Source: Salipiger abyssi
Lineage (GTDB): Bacteria > Pseudomonadota > Alphaproteobacteria > Rhodobacterales > Rhodobacteraceae
DNA length: 64,000 bases
Assembly (NCBI RefSeq): GCF_001975705.1
Contig: NZ_CP015093.1
Location: 248,001 to 312,000 of the forward strand
Direction of reading: 5' to 3'
Part shown: one piece after another, positions 45,959 through 54,120 of the stretch
Position numbering within the stretch: position 1 is the first letter of the stretch
How the letters are laid out: each line of letters begins with the position of its first letter
The notes under the pieces: model-generated
Told to the model about the DNA's origin: nothing
The model's database searches: none
The model's input: only the letters and a program-made list of their open reading frames with translations
Made by a program: the position numbers and the translations under genes

Positions 45959-46423
45959 ATGACACTCGCCCCCGACTCTCCCCTGATGCCGGGCCAATGG
46001 CTGGCCCGCGGCGTCTGCCGTCACCTTTCCGCCGGGCATGGTTTCTCGGTGATCGAGGAATTCGTGCCCGAACGCGGCAAGCGCGTCGATGTGATGGCGC
46101 TGGGGCCGAAGGGCGAAATCTGGGTGGTGGAATGCAAGAGCAGCCGCGCCGATTTCCTCTCGGACGGCAAATGGCAGGGCTATCTCGACTGGTGCGACCG
46201 CTATTTCTGGGCGGTGGATTCGGAGTTTCCCACCGAGCTGCTGCCCGAGGGCACCGGGCTGATCATCGCCGATGGCTATGACGCGGAAATCCTGCGCATG
46301 GGGCCGGAGACGAAGCTCGCGGGCGCGCGGCGCAATGCGCTGATCCGGCGGTTTGCGGTGCATGCGGCGCGGCGGTTGCAGGCGCTGCGCGATCCCGGCG
46401 CCGCGCTCGACGGCTGGGGCTGA
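45959..46423 (+). CDS. mmcB: MmcB-family DNA repair protein, 154 aa
   Basis: A nuclease-like fold with W-V-V-E-C-K-S-S-R-A-D-F near residues 57-68, resembling PD-(D/E)XK cores (E-x-K). MmcB in Caulobacter is an SOS-induced protein needed for mitomycin resistance. The LexA box directly upstream fits. ATG 45,959 gives M-T-L-A-P-D-S-P-L-M-P-G-Q, the usual family start. About 350 bp between the previous gene and this one holds only the terminator and this box. Confidence 0.88.
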   Translation: MTLAPDSPLMPGQWLARGVCRHLSAGHGFSVIEEFVPERGKRVDVMALGPKGEIWVVECKSSRADFLSDGKWQGYLDWCDRYFWAVDSEFPTELLPEGTGLIIADGYDAEILRMGPETKLAGARRNALIRRFAVHAARRLQALRDPGAALDGWG

Positions 46424-46493
46424 ACAGCTGGGGCCCGTGGGCAAATTCCTTTCAAGGAATTTGCAACTCTCTTCCAAGAGAGTTGTCCCGGCC

Positions 46494-46688
46494 TCAGCGC
46501 TTCGTCTTGACCTTGCGCGCGGCGGCGGCGGCGGCGCGAAGCTCTTCGGCGATCTCCTCCGCCTCTTCGGGATCGAAATCCATCGGCATCTCCATCTCGC
46601 CCGCGCTGACGAACAGCCGGACCATGCCGTGATCGGTCGGTCCGATCTGCAAATTCGCTTCGAGATCGCGTTCGGTGTTGATACCCAT
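46494..46688 (-). CDS. Small DUF6324-like protein, 64 aa
   Basis: M-G-I-N-T-E-R-D-L-E-A-N-L-Q-I-G-P-T at the start and an acidic central part, then an Ala-rich helix and basic end. Conserved tiny proteins like this occur in Rhodobacterales. Convergent with mmcB. Function unknown. Confidence 0.65.
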   Translation of the reverse strand: MGINTERDLEANLQIGPTDHGMVRLFVSAGEMEMPMDFDPEEAEEIAEELRAAAAAARKVKTKR

Positions 46689-46786
46689 GGCCTGTCCCTT
46701 CCTGCGGCCGTCCGGCGGCTGCGGCATCTCTGCGCATTATCCCCGGGGCGCTTGATTTGCAAGCCGCCCGGTGGAACCCTGCCCGC

Positions 46787-47269
46787 ATGACCGCGCCCGT
46801 GCTGAAACCCTATACCGCCGCCGACCGCCCCTGGCTGGTCGAGGCCCATGGCCGGCTCTATGCCCGCGACGAGGGGTTCGACGAGAGCTTTCCGGCGCTG
46901 GTGGACGAGATCCTGCGCGGCTTCGAGGCCGGGCACGACCCGGCGCGCGAGGCCGGCTGGATCGCCTGGCAGAGCGGGCGGCGCCTCGGCAGCATCTTCT
47001 GCGTGCGGCTCGACGACGACACCGCAAAGCTGCGGCTCTTCCTGCTCGACCCCGCCGCGCGCGGCAAGGGGCTGGGCCGGCACCTGCTCGACACCTGCAT
47101 GGCATTCGCCCGCGCCCGCGGATACCGCCGCATGACCCTCTGGACCCATGAAAGCCACCGCGCCGCCTGCGCACTTTATGCCCGCAACGGCTTTGCCTGC
47201 ATCAGCGCGACCCCGGTGCGCAGCTTTGGCGTCGAGCTCGTGGAACAGCATTGGGAACGTGCACTTTAG
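46787..47269 (+). CDS. GNAT-family N-acetyltransferase, 160 aa
   Basis: L-L-D-P-A-A-R-G-K-G-L-G-R-H-L-L (residues about 85-100) is the acetyl-CoA-binding motif A, and A-L-Y-A-R-N-G-F near 130 is motif B. It acetylates an unidentified amine. ATG 46,787 is chosen as the fold begins a few residues later. Confidence 0.88.
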   Translation: MTAPVLKPYTAADRPWLVEAHGRLYARDEGFDESFPALVDEILRGFEAGHDPAREAGWIAWQSGRRLGSIFCVRLDDDTAKLRLFLLDPAARGKGLGRHLLDTCMAFARARGYRRMTLWTHESHRAACALYARNGFACISATPVRSFGVELVEQHWERAL

Positions 47270-47322
47270 CCCAGGATTTCGGCTTGCATTCATCCGGAGG
47301 CGACGCTATTCCCCGCGAACGT

Positions 47323-47399
47323 GCCGCCTTAGCTCAGTAGGTTAGAGCGCTTGATTGTGGATCAAGAGGTCCCCCGTTCGAGCCGGGGAGGCGGTACCA
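47323..47399 (+). tRNA. tRNA-His (anticodon GTG), no encoded G-1
   Basis: Acceptor GCCGCCT pairs with AGGCGGT through a G1-U72 pair, the discriminator is A and CCA is encoded. The anticodon loop is TTGTGGA and the T arm CCCCG-TTCGAGC-CGGGG. The base before G1 is T, so the usual extra G-1 of tRNA-His is not encoded; loss of this feature is established for Rhodobacterales. Confidence 0.95.
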
Positions 47400-47535
47400 T
47401 TCAAACCAGCTTACATCACCGCGACTGACCCTGCGCCTCTAAGGCGCGGTCCCGCTTTCGGATTTTTCCGTTGATCGAGCGCGATGTGGGGCAGCGGTCG
47501 CGCCCGGCGCGGCATGCTGATGCCCATCGAGGCCC

Positions 47536-48879
47536 TCAGTGCGGCGTGATCTCCAGCGTGACGCCGGGATCGGGGCGCACCGTCATGTGCATGATCGGCT
47601 CGGGGCGCGGGCCCTTTGGCGCGAAACGGTAGCGCGACAAGAGCGTGGCCAGGATGATCCCCGCCTGCATCATGGCAAAATTCGCCCCCACGCAAACCCG
47701 CGGCCCGGCGCCGAACGGCAAGTGCAGGTAGCGGTTGCGCTGCTGGTCTGGGCCAAAGCGCGTGGGATCGAAATGATCAGGCCGCTCCCAGTAATCGTGG
47801 TGACGGTGCAGCGACCAGGTGTTGACGAAAATCGTCTCGCGCGGGCGAATCTCGCGGTCGTAGAGCGTGTCGGCCTCGCGCACATTGCGCGCCAGCATGC
47901 CCACCGGCGGGTAAAGCCGCATGGTCTCGTCGAGGATGGCGGTGATGCCGGGCATGCGGTCGAGTTCTTCATGGCCGCAGGGACCGCCCTGCAACACGTC
48001 TTTCGCCTCTTCCCGGGCGCGGTCCTGCGCCGGCTGGTCATGGGCCAGCAGGTAGAGCGCCCAGGCGAGCGACAGCGCCGTCGTCTCATGCCCCGCCACG
48101 ATGAAGAACTGCATGTTATGGAGCAGATCGCGCGGCGACATAGTGCGCCCGCTTTCCGGGTCGCGGGCGGCCAGCATATGGTCGAGCAGATCGTCCGCCC
48201 CGCCCGTCGCCTCGCGCCGCCGGGCCTCGATGGCGCGGGCCACCATTGTGTGCATGGTCTTGACCGCGCCGCGCCCGAAAAGCTCCGCCGGGCGTGGCAC
48301 CCAGTGCGGCACCTCCAGGAAATCCAGAAGCGAGGCACGTCCGACCGTCAGGAAATAGCGGGTGATGGCCTCGCCATAGGTCTCCGCGTCGAAATGCTCG
48401 CGCCCCGACAGGGCCACGTCGCAGATCACGTCGAAGGTTGCCGAGAGCATTTCAGCGACCATCTCGGCGCTGCCTGCACCGGCGAGGCGCTCGCAGGCGC
48501 GTTCGGCGGTGGCGGTCATCATCGGCGCCAGCGCCTCGACATTGCGGGCGGCGAAAACCGGCGCGATGGCGCGGCGCTGCCAGCGCCATTGCGCGCCCAC
48601 GGAAGTGAACAGGCTGTCGCCGACCGCCGGGCGCAGCATCCGCAGCATGACCTCGGATTTCGGGTAGTTTTCGACATTGTCCAGAAACAGCCGCTTCATG
48701 CCCTCGGGGCCCTGCACCATGTGCCAGCGGGCATGACCGGTGGTGCCGGTGACGATAGGCTGGGTATAGGCGATGGCGGGAATGATGCGCAGCACATTGC
48801 TGCGGGCGGCCCTGAGACTGGCCAGCATGCCCAGGGGCTGGGTCGCGGGCTCGATGCGGGGCGGCAGGGGCTGCGTCAT
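47536..48879 (-). CDS. Cytochrome P450, 447 aa
   Basis: The heme loop F-G-A-G-P-R-V-C-V-G near residue 387, the I-helix A-G-H-E-T-T near 258 and the K-helix E-T-M-R near 318 are complete. No membrane anchor, so it is a soluble bacterial type, needing a ferredoxin and reductase not seen here. ATG 48,879 is preferred over a longer frame. The substrate is unknown. It is isolated between tRNA-His and a region of 281 bp without genes. Confidence 0.93.
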   Translation of the reverse strand: MTQPLPPRIEPATQPLGMLASLRAARSNVLRIIPAIAYTQPIVTGTTGHARWHMVQGPEGMKRLFLDNVENYPKSEVMLRMLRPAVGDSLFTSVGAQWRWQRRAIAPVFAARNVEALAPMMTATAERACERLAGAGSAEMVAEMLSATFDVICDVALSGREHFDAETYGEAITRYFLTVGRASLLDFLEVPHWVPRPAELFGRGAVKTMHTMVARAIEARRREATGGADDLLDHMLAARDPESGRTMSPRDLLHNMQFFIVAGHETTALSLAWALYLLAHDQPAQDRAREEAKDVLQGGPCGHEELDRMPGITAILDETMRLYPPVGMLARNVREADTLYDREIRPRETIFVNTWSLHRHHDYWERPDHFDPTRFGPDQQRNRYLHLPFGAGPRVCVGANFAMMQAGIILATLLSRYRFAPKGPRPEPIMHMTVRPDPGVTLEITPH

Positions 48880-49160
48880 GATCCGTCCTTGGTTGGATGA
48901 TGGGAAAATATTCCCCTTTGCCCCGCGATCAAGCCATCCCCTTTCGCCCGTCTGCGTCCACTCAGCGCAGCGCAACCACGGGAGAGTGGCGCCGAATCAA
49001 GGACCGCCCCCGTTCGGCGGAACAAGGAGACGCCCCCTGCTTCGACCGTATCACGGCGTGGCCGACCAGAAATGGCTGCCGAAGCGCGGTCGCGGCATGA
49101 GCGGTTGACCCTCTGCTGTCTTCTGGGGCAGATTTGCCGTCGCATGGAAACGGAGCAGCC

Positions 49161-49484
49161 TTGCGTATCTTCGTCTTGATCCTTCTGACGGCGTTTCTCT
49201 CGCTGGTTGCCTTGCCGCAGTCCGGCCTCGCAATGCCCATGGCCGGGCATATGGATCATCTACACGACTGCCCCGGTTGTGCGGAATACGGCACGGATCA
49301 GGAGCGGACCCCCGCCGGCCATCCCGACTGTCCGCATATAGCAGGCTGTGCGACGGCGGCCCTGCCCGTCGCCGACAGCCCGGCGCTCGCAGTAATGGCG
49401 CTCCGCGATGTCCATCCCCTGCCCCCGTCCGAGACCGGACGGGCGGTCTGGCTCGACCGAGACCTGCCGCCTCCGCGCGCCTGA
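49161..49484 (+). CDS. Small exported His/Cys-rich protein, 107 aa
   Basis: A hydrophobic signal (L-R-I-F-V-L-I-L-L-T-A-F-L-S-L) is followed by H-M-D-H-L-H-D-C-P-G-C and further His/Cys, reminiscent of small periplasmic metal-handling proteins. TTG 49,161 with GGAG upstream is the likeliest start. It lies just before the cytochrome c gene on the same strand. The call is tentative. Confidence 0.5.
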   Translation: MRIFVLILLTAFLSLVALPQSGLAMPMAGHMDHLHDCPGCAEYGTDQERTPAGHPDCPHIAGCATAALPVADSPALAVMALRDVHPLPPSETGRAVWLDRDLPPPRA

Positions 49485-49584
49485 ACGGTCGCAATCCAGA
49501 GCCCTGCTCCGCGCACCCTGCGCGGGTCAGACCTGACAGGACCATGCACACGGCCCCATCCGTCGTGCCCCCAAGGACATCGAG

Positions 49585-50028
49585 ATGAAATACATTGCCA
49601 TCGCTGGCGCGACCGCTGTTGCGGTCGTCGCCGGTGCCACCTTCATGATCACCCGCGACGGATCGCGGACGCAGGCGGAAACCGCGACACAGCCGCCCGC
49701 CGCCGGCGCCGCCATGGTCGAGGTCAGCCTACCCGACAGTCTCTCGGCGCAGGCCGAGCTCGGAAAGCGCGGGTTCGAGGCCGTCTGTGCCGCCTGCCAC
49801 GGTCAGAACGCCGCCGGGAAGCTGGGCCTTGGCCCGCCGTTGGTCCACAAGATCTATGAGCCGTCACATCACGGCGACATGGCGTTCTTTCTGGCCGCCG
49901 AGCGCGGCGTGCAGGCGCATCACTGGCGCTTCGGAAACATGCCACCGCAGCAAGGGCTGACCCGCGCCGACGTGGCGAACATCGTGAGCTATGTTCGCGC
50001 ATTGCAGCGCGCCAACGGAATCGACTGA
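49585..50028 (+). CDS. Class I cytochrome c, 147 aa
   Basis: An N-terminal signal or anchor helix (residues 2-21) and one heme site C-A-A-C-H near residue 70, with N-M-P-P-Q-Q-G for the distal Met near 120. A soluble or anchored periplasmic electron carrier. Its likely partner is unknown. Confidence 0.9.
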   Translation: MKYIAIAGATAVAVVAGATFMITRDGSRTQAETATQPPAAGAAMVEVSLPDSLSAQAELGKRGFEAVCAACHGQNAAGKLGLGPPLVHKIYEPSHHGDMAFFLAAERGVQAHHWRFGNMPPQQGLTRADVANIVSYVRALQRANGID

Positions 50029-50081
50029 GATAGATCCGAGCTTCCTCAGCCGCCGCGCGTTCTGTGCCTGCCTTGCCGGCC

Positions 50082-50495
50082 CTATTCCGGCGGCTCCGCC
50101 ACAGGCCGCGCGGCAAAGACCTCCCTGGCGGCGAACAGCCCGTTCAGCGCTGCGGGAAAACCGGCATAGACCGCCATCTGCATGAGGATCTCGGTGATCT
50201 CCTCGCGGCTCAGCCCGACATTCAGCCCCGCCTCGATATGCACCTTGAGCTGCGGCTGCGCGGTGCCCATCGCCGCCAGCGCGGCAATGGTGGCGATCTC
50301 GCGGTCGCGCAGCGAGAGGCCCGGGCGCGAATAGATATCGCCAAAGGGGAATTCGAACAGGTAGGTGGCGAAATCCGGCGCGATATCGGCCAGCGCGTCG
50401 ATCACGTTTTGACCGGCCTGCCCGTCGATGGCGTCAAGCGCGCGCTGACCGCGCTCCAGCCGGCTTTCCGTCGCAGGAGTGTTCTGTATCGTCAT
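50082..50495 (-). CDS. Carboxymuconolactone decarboxylase-family protein, 137 aa
   Basis: The CMD fold is clear: S-L-R-D-R-E-I-A-T-I-A-A-L near residue 65, then H-I-E-A-G-L-N-V-G and A-V-Y-A-G-F-P-A-A-L-N. There is no C-x-x-C, so it is the decarboxylase type, not AhpD type. The first 62 bases overlap the 3' end of the upstream merR-type gene, which should control it. The substrate is unknown. Confidence 0.88.
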   Translation of the reverse strand: MTIQNTPATESRLERGQRALDAIDGQAGQNVIDALADIAPDFATYLFEFPFGDIYSRPGLSLRDREIATIAALAAMGTAQPQLKVHIEAGLNVGLSREEITEILMQMAVYAGFPAALNGLFAAREVFAARPVAEPPE

Positions 50496-50859
50496 GGGAA
50501 TGCGTCCTTTTTTCCGCTTCGACATAGGTGTCGATCTTGGTGTCGAGGACGAGAAGACAGGCCTGCAAATCGGCCAGATGGGTGCGCACCCGGTCGCGAT
50601 GCGCCTCCAGAATGCGGCGCCGTTCCGGGCCGGTGTGATCGCCCTCCGCGCGCAGAGCCGCATAGTGCAGCATCTCGCGGATGGGCATGCCGGTGGTCTT
50701 CAGCCGGTCGAGAAAGCCGATCCAGACGAGGATCGACTCGTCGTAATCGCGCCGCCCGCCGGCATCGCGATCGGCATAGGGCAAGAGCCCGATCCGCTCG
50801 TAATAGCGGATCGTATGGGCCGACAACCCGCTGCGTTTCGCAAGCTCGCCGATTTTCAT
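50434..50859 (-). CDS. MerR-family regulator, 141 aa
   Basis: The N-terminal winged HTH (M-K-I-G-E-L-A-K-R-S-G-L-S, then R-Y-Y-E-R-I-G-L-L) is followed by a coiled coil (residues about 85-115) and a His-rich tail (H-S-H-D-D-T-E-H). No conserved metal-binding Cys pair. A promoter with 19-bp spacing lies upstream at 50,889-50,919, so it probably controls itself and the CMD gene. Confidence 0.9.
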   Translation of the reverse strand: MKIGELAKRSGLSAHTIRYYERIGLLPYADRDAGGRRDYDESILVWIGFLDRLKTTGMPIREMLHYAALRAEGDHTGPERRRILEAHRDRVRTHLADLQACLLVLDTKIDTYVEAEKRTHSHDDTEHSCDGKPAGARSARA

Positions 50860-50888
50860 GACACCTGCTTCTCATCAAGACGCATCCG

Positions 50889-50919
50889 AGCCTAGGGGCT
50901 CGAGCGCGCTCTAAGTCAA
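50889..50919 (-). promoter_or_regulatory. MerR-type promoter with 19-bp spacing
   Basis: On the minus strand TTGACT (50,919-50,914) and TAGGCT (50,894-50,889) are separated by 19 bases, the stretched spacing typical of MerR-activated promoters. The palindrome GAGCGCGCTC (50,902-50,911) sits in the spacer. Confidence 0.7.
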
Positions 50920-50942
50920 GGCGTTATTTTCGCGCTCCGTGC

Positions 50943-51818
50943 TCAGCCCGCGCGTGGCATCGGTGCGGCACTCTCGGCCTGCTCCTGCGCCATGGCGGCA
51001 ACCGCCCGCGCCACCGCCGCGTCGTCATGGGCGATGCGGATCTCGGTCATCGGCAGCTCGGGCAGCCCGTCTGCCACCGGCACCGCGACGAGGTCGCCCT
51101 GCGCCAGCGACATCGGCAAGGCCGCCACCGCGAGATCGGCACGCAGCGCCGCCATCTGACCCATCGCGGTGTCGCTGCTATAGGCGACCCGATAGCGCCG
51201 CCCCGACGCGCCCAGCGCGCTCAGCGCCGCGTCGCGCCAGGCACAGCCCTGCTCGGCGGTCGCCAGCGGCAGGACCGGCTCGGCATGGGCGCGCCCGCCG
51301 CGCGCCATGACCCAGGCCAGCGGCTCGGACCGGAGCCGGCGCGAGGCGATGGCTGGCGGGCCGACATCGTTGAACAGCACCACATTGCTCTGCCCCCCGA
51401 CAAAGCTGTCGAGCACGCTGCCAGAGTCCCCGAGACGCACATCCACATGCACGCGCGGGTAGCGCTCCGCCACCCGTCGCAGCAGCGCCGGCACCAGCGA
51501 CACGCCGAGATCATGCGGCGCGGCAAGCGTCAGCCTTCCCTCCAGCATGGGCGTGCGGAACATCGCCATGGTCTCGTCGCTGAGCGCCAGGATGGAGCGC
51601 GCCTGAAGCAGCAGGCGCTCGCCCTGCTCGGTCAGCGCGACCCGCCGCGCGTTGCGGTCGAGCAACCGGTGCCCCAGCATCTCTTCGAGCTTGCCGATCT
51701 GGAGACTGACCGCAGAGGGCGACAGGTTGACCCGCGCGGCAGCGAGGCGGAACGACCCGGTCTCGTGAATCGCAACGAAGCTGCGCAGGGCGTCGAGATT
51801 CAGCGTGCGGGCAGTCAT
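50943..51818 (-). CDS. LysR-family regulator, 291 aa
   Basis: The N-terminal HTH (F-V-A-I-H-E-T-G-S-F-R-L-A-A-A-R-V-N-L-S-P-S-A-V-S with L-Q-I) and a periplasmic-binding-type effector domain are complete. It is divergent from the EamA transporter gene and probably regulates it. An inverted repeat TTGAG-ATTC-CTCAA lies just upstream. Confidence 0.93.
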   Translation of the reverse strand: MTARTLNLDALRSFVAIHETGSFRLAAARVNLSPSAVSLQIGKLEEMLGHRLLDRNARRVALTEQGERLLLQARSILALSDETMAMFRTPMLEGRLTLAAPHDLGVSLVPALLRRVAERYPRVHVDVRLGDSGSVLDSFVGGQSNVVLFNDVGPPAIASRRLRSEPLAWVMARGGRAHAEPVLPLATAEQGCAWRDAALSALGASGRRYRVAYSSDTAMGQMAALRADLAVAALPMSLAQGDLVAVPVADGLPELPMTEIRIAHDDAAVARAVAAMAQEQAESAAPMPRAG

Positions 51819-51820
51819 GA

Positions 51821-51834
51821 TTGAGATTCCTCAA
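51821..51834. promoter_or_regulatory. LysR operator candidate
   Basis: TTGAG and CTCAA around ATTC, three bases upstream of the lysR start, in the divergent promoter with the transporter. Confidence 0.45.
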
Positions 51835-51909
51835 ACCATAGGATGACATAGTTTCGTTTTTCTAATTATTGGCCGCGTCCTATCGTGCCGTCAACCGATG
51901 GAGACACGC

Positions 51910-52944
51910 ATGACACAGCCTTCCCGCACATTCGGCCCCGGCCTGTTCTGGGCCTTTCTGGCAATCCTGATCTGGTCCGGCTCGCTGGTGCTGCTGCGCC
52001 TCGGGGTGACCACCGGGCTCACCGCGCAGGATCTGACCGCCCTGCGCTTTGCGGTCGCGGCGGCGCTGCTGCTGCCGGTGCTGCTGCGCCGGGGGACCGG
52101 GTCGGATACGCTGCGCCCGGCCGGTATGCTGCTGATGATCGTCACCTTCGGCGCGCCCTATATCCTTCTGGTATCGCAGGCGATGGTGACGGCGCCCGCG
52201 GCGGCGGCGGGCGCGCTCAATCCCGGCGTGATGGCCATTGCGTCGCTGTTTCTGGCGCGGGCGCTTGGCGGCGCGCGGCTCACCGTGGCGCATATCGCCG
52301 GGCTCGGGGTGATCCTGCTCGGGCTCTCGGGCTTCCTCCTCACCGGCGAGGGCGTGACCACCGGCCATATGCTGCTGGCCCTCACCGGCGTGCTCTGGGC
52401 CAGCTATACCGCCATCGTGCGGCAAAAACGGGTGCCGGCGCTCAATGCAACCGCGCTGGTGGCGGTGGGCTCTGCCGCGCTCTACCTGCCGGTCTATGCG
52501 CTGGTCCTGCCGAAGCAGATCGCTGCGGTGCCGCTGTCCGATATCCTCTTGCAGGCGGTCTTTCAGGGCGTGCTGGTCAGCGTCATCGCCTTCTACGCCT
52601 TCACCCGCTCCACCGAGCTGCTGGGGCCGGTGGCGGGGCCCAGCCTGCCGGCGCTGATCCCGGTCGTCACGCTGGGACTTGAGGCGCTGATCCTCGGCGA
52701 GCGGGCGGACCCCGCCGAGATCCTTGGCGCGGCGCTGGTCTCTGCCGGGCTGGCGCTGGTCCTTGCCAGTCCAGCCCTGCTGCGCCGGGCGCGTCAGCCC
52801 GACGCGCCGAGAAAGCCGGCAATCGCCGCCGCGACCGCCTCGGGGCATTCCATCGGCGACAGGTGCGGCCCGTCGATCCAGCCGAGCCGCGCACCCGCGA
52901 TGCCGGCGGCCAGCGCAACGGAGGCCGAGGGCGGCACCATCTGA
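51910..52944 (+). CDS. EamA-family (DMT) exporter or permease, 344 aa
   Basis: Ten hydrophobic helices in two EamA halves (residues about 10-145 and 155-290). The last ~50 residues are soluble, Ala/Pro-rich and unlike the family, which normally ends near 300. They lie entirely antisense to the 3' end of the hydrolase gene. The original stop may have been lost. ATG 51,910 (M-T-Q-P-S-R-T-F) has GGAG upstream. Substrate unknown. Confidence 0.85.
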   Translation: MTQPSRTFGPGLFWAFLAILIWSGSLVLLRLGVTTGLTAQDLTALRFAVAAALLLPVLLRRGTGSDTLRPAGMLLMIVTFGAPYILLVSQAMVTAPAAAAGALNPGVMAIASLFLARALGGARLTVAHIAGLGVILLGLSGFLLTGEGVTTGHMLLALTGVLWASYTAIVRQKRVPALNATALVAVGSAALYLPVYALVLPKQIAAVPLSDILLQAVFQGVLVSVIAFYAFTRSTELLGPVAGPSLPALIPVVTLGLEALILGERADPAEILGAALVSAGLALVLASPALLRRARQPDAPRKPAIAAATASGHSIGDRCGPSIQPSRAPAMPAASATEAEGGTI

Positions 52945-53588
52945 TCGTGGCGGTTGCCCAGCACCAGCGTCGGCGCACGGATCGCCGCCAGATCCGCCGA
53001 GACATCGACGATCTTGTCGAGCATCGCCTGCCGCGCCATGCCCTCCCAGTGCGTCACCTCCACCATCTGCGCCACCACCGCGTCGAGATCGCCCATGCCG
53101 GCGACGAAATCGGCGCTGAACCCGGTCAGCAGGATCAAACGGGCAAGCGCCTCGCGGTCGCGCCCCGCCAGCTCGACCCAGTGATCGAATTGCAGGCGCG
53201 AGCGCGGGTCGCCGCCGGTGACGAAACCGCCCAGGCTCACCAGCCGGCGCACACGGTCGGGATGGCGCGCCGCGATCCGCAGCGCCACCGCCGCGCCCAG
53301 CGAGAACCCGGCAAGGTCGAAAGTCTCTACCCCGGCATGATCGGCGGCGGCCAGCACCTGATCCGCCAGACGGTCGAGCGTCAGCCGCTCTGTCGCGTCC
53401 TCCGTCAGGCCCGAGCCCGCGTAATCGGAGCGCAGGATGCGCCGCCCCGGCAGGCCGCGCAGCACCTCGCCCCAGTTGTCCTCACCGTCACCGCCGGTGC
53501 CATGCACCAGCACCAGCGCCGGCCCGTCACCGTCGTCGCGATAGCCGATCCGCGCACCATCCGCCTGAACATACTCGATTTTCGACAT
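52794..53588 (-). CDS. Alpha/beta hydrolase, 264 aa
   Basis: The nucleophile elbow G-F-S-L-G (residues about 98-102), the oxyanion H-G-T-G-G near 30 and a terminal His in G-P-H-L-S complete the triad pattern. ATG 53,588 follows GGAGA. It is divergent from a MerR gene with a perfect palindrome between them. Substrate unknown; 3' overlap of 151 bases with the EamA gene. Confidence 0.9.
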   Translation of the reverse strand: MSKIEYVQADGARIGYRDDGDGPALVLVHGTGGDGEDNWGEVLRGLPGRRILRSDYAGSGLTEDATERLTLDRLADQVLAAADHAGVETFDLAGFSLGAAVALRIAARHPDRVRRLVSLGGFVTGGDPRSRLQFDHWVELAGRDREALARLILLTGFSADFVAGMGDLDAVVAQMVEVTHWEGMARQAMLDKIVDVSADLAAIRAPTLVLGNRHDQMVPPSASVALAAGIAGARLGWIDGPHLSPMECPEAVAAAIAGFLGASG

Positions 53589-53628
53589 TTCTCCGGTCTC
53601 CTTCTTGATCCGACCGGCCCCCTCCTGC

Positions 53629-53650
53629 ACCCTGACAGCGCTGTCAGGGT
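53629..53650. promoter_or_regulatory. Perfect 22-bp palindrome, MerR operator
   Basis: Arms ACCCTGACAGC and GCTGTCAGGGT meet without a spacer between the divergent hydrolase and MerR genes. For the hydrolase, TTGACC overlaps its outer edge, giving a MerR-like arrangement, although the matching -10 is weak. Confidence 0.75.
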
Positions 53651-53670
53651 CAAGCGAAAAGGACGCGGCA

Positions 53671-54021
53671 ATGAAGATCGGCGAGATTTCCGAGCGCAGC
53701 GGCGTGAGCGTGCGGATGCTGCGCTATTACGAGACCGAGGGGCTGCTGACGCCGCTCCGGCGCGACAGCGGCTACCGCGATTATTCCGAGGCGGATGTCG
53801 AAGAGGCCCGCCGCATCCGCCAGCTCGCCGATGCCGGGCTGACCGTCGAGGCGATGCGCGACCTGCTGCCCTGCATCATCAGCCCCGAGCCGCGTTTCGA
53901 TCCCTGCGAAAACCTGCGCGCGCGGCTCGACGGCGAGCTGGAAAAGCTCGACCGCAAGCTCGAGGACATGGCGCGCTCGCGCGATCTGATCGCGAGCTAT
54001 ATCGCCAGCCTGTCGCCCTGA
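53671..54021 (+). CDS. MerR-family regulator, 116 aa
   Basis: HTH M-K-I-G-E-I-S-E-R-S-G-V-S with R-Y-Y-E-T-E-G-L-L, then a coiled coil. Two Cys (L-L-P-C-I-I and F-D-P-C-E-N) are 12 residues apart near 72-83, a spacing that could bind metal or sense thiols. ATG 53,671 is chosen as the family start. Controls the divergent hydrolase by position. Confidence 0.9.
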   Translation: MKIGEISERSGVSVRMLRYYETEGLLTPLRRDSGYRDYSEADVEEARRIRQLADAGLTVEAMRDLLPCIISPEPRFDPCENLRARLDGELEKLDRKLEDMARSRDLIASYIASLSP

Positions 54022-54120
54022 GACCGCGCCGCTCTGAACCGGCGGGCCATTTTCCCGAAGATAGCATCTTCCCCACGGGCCGCGTCCCTGCCAGACATGC
54101 GGCAAACACCCGAGGCCCCG

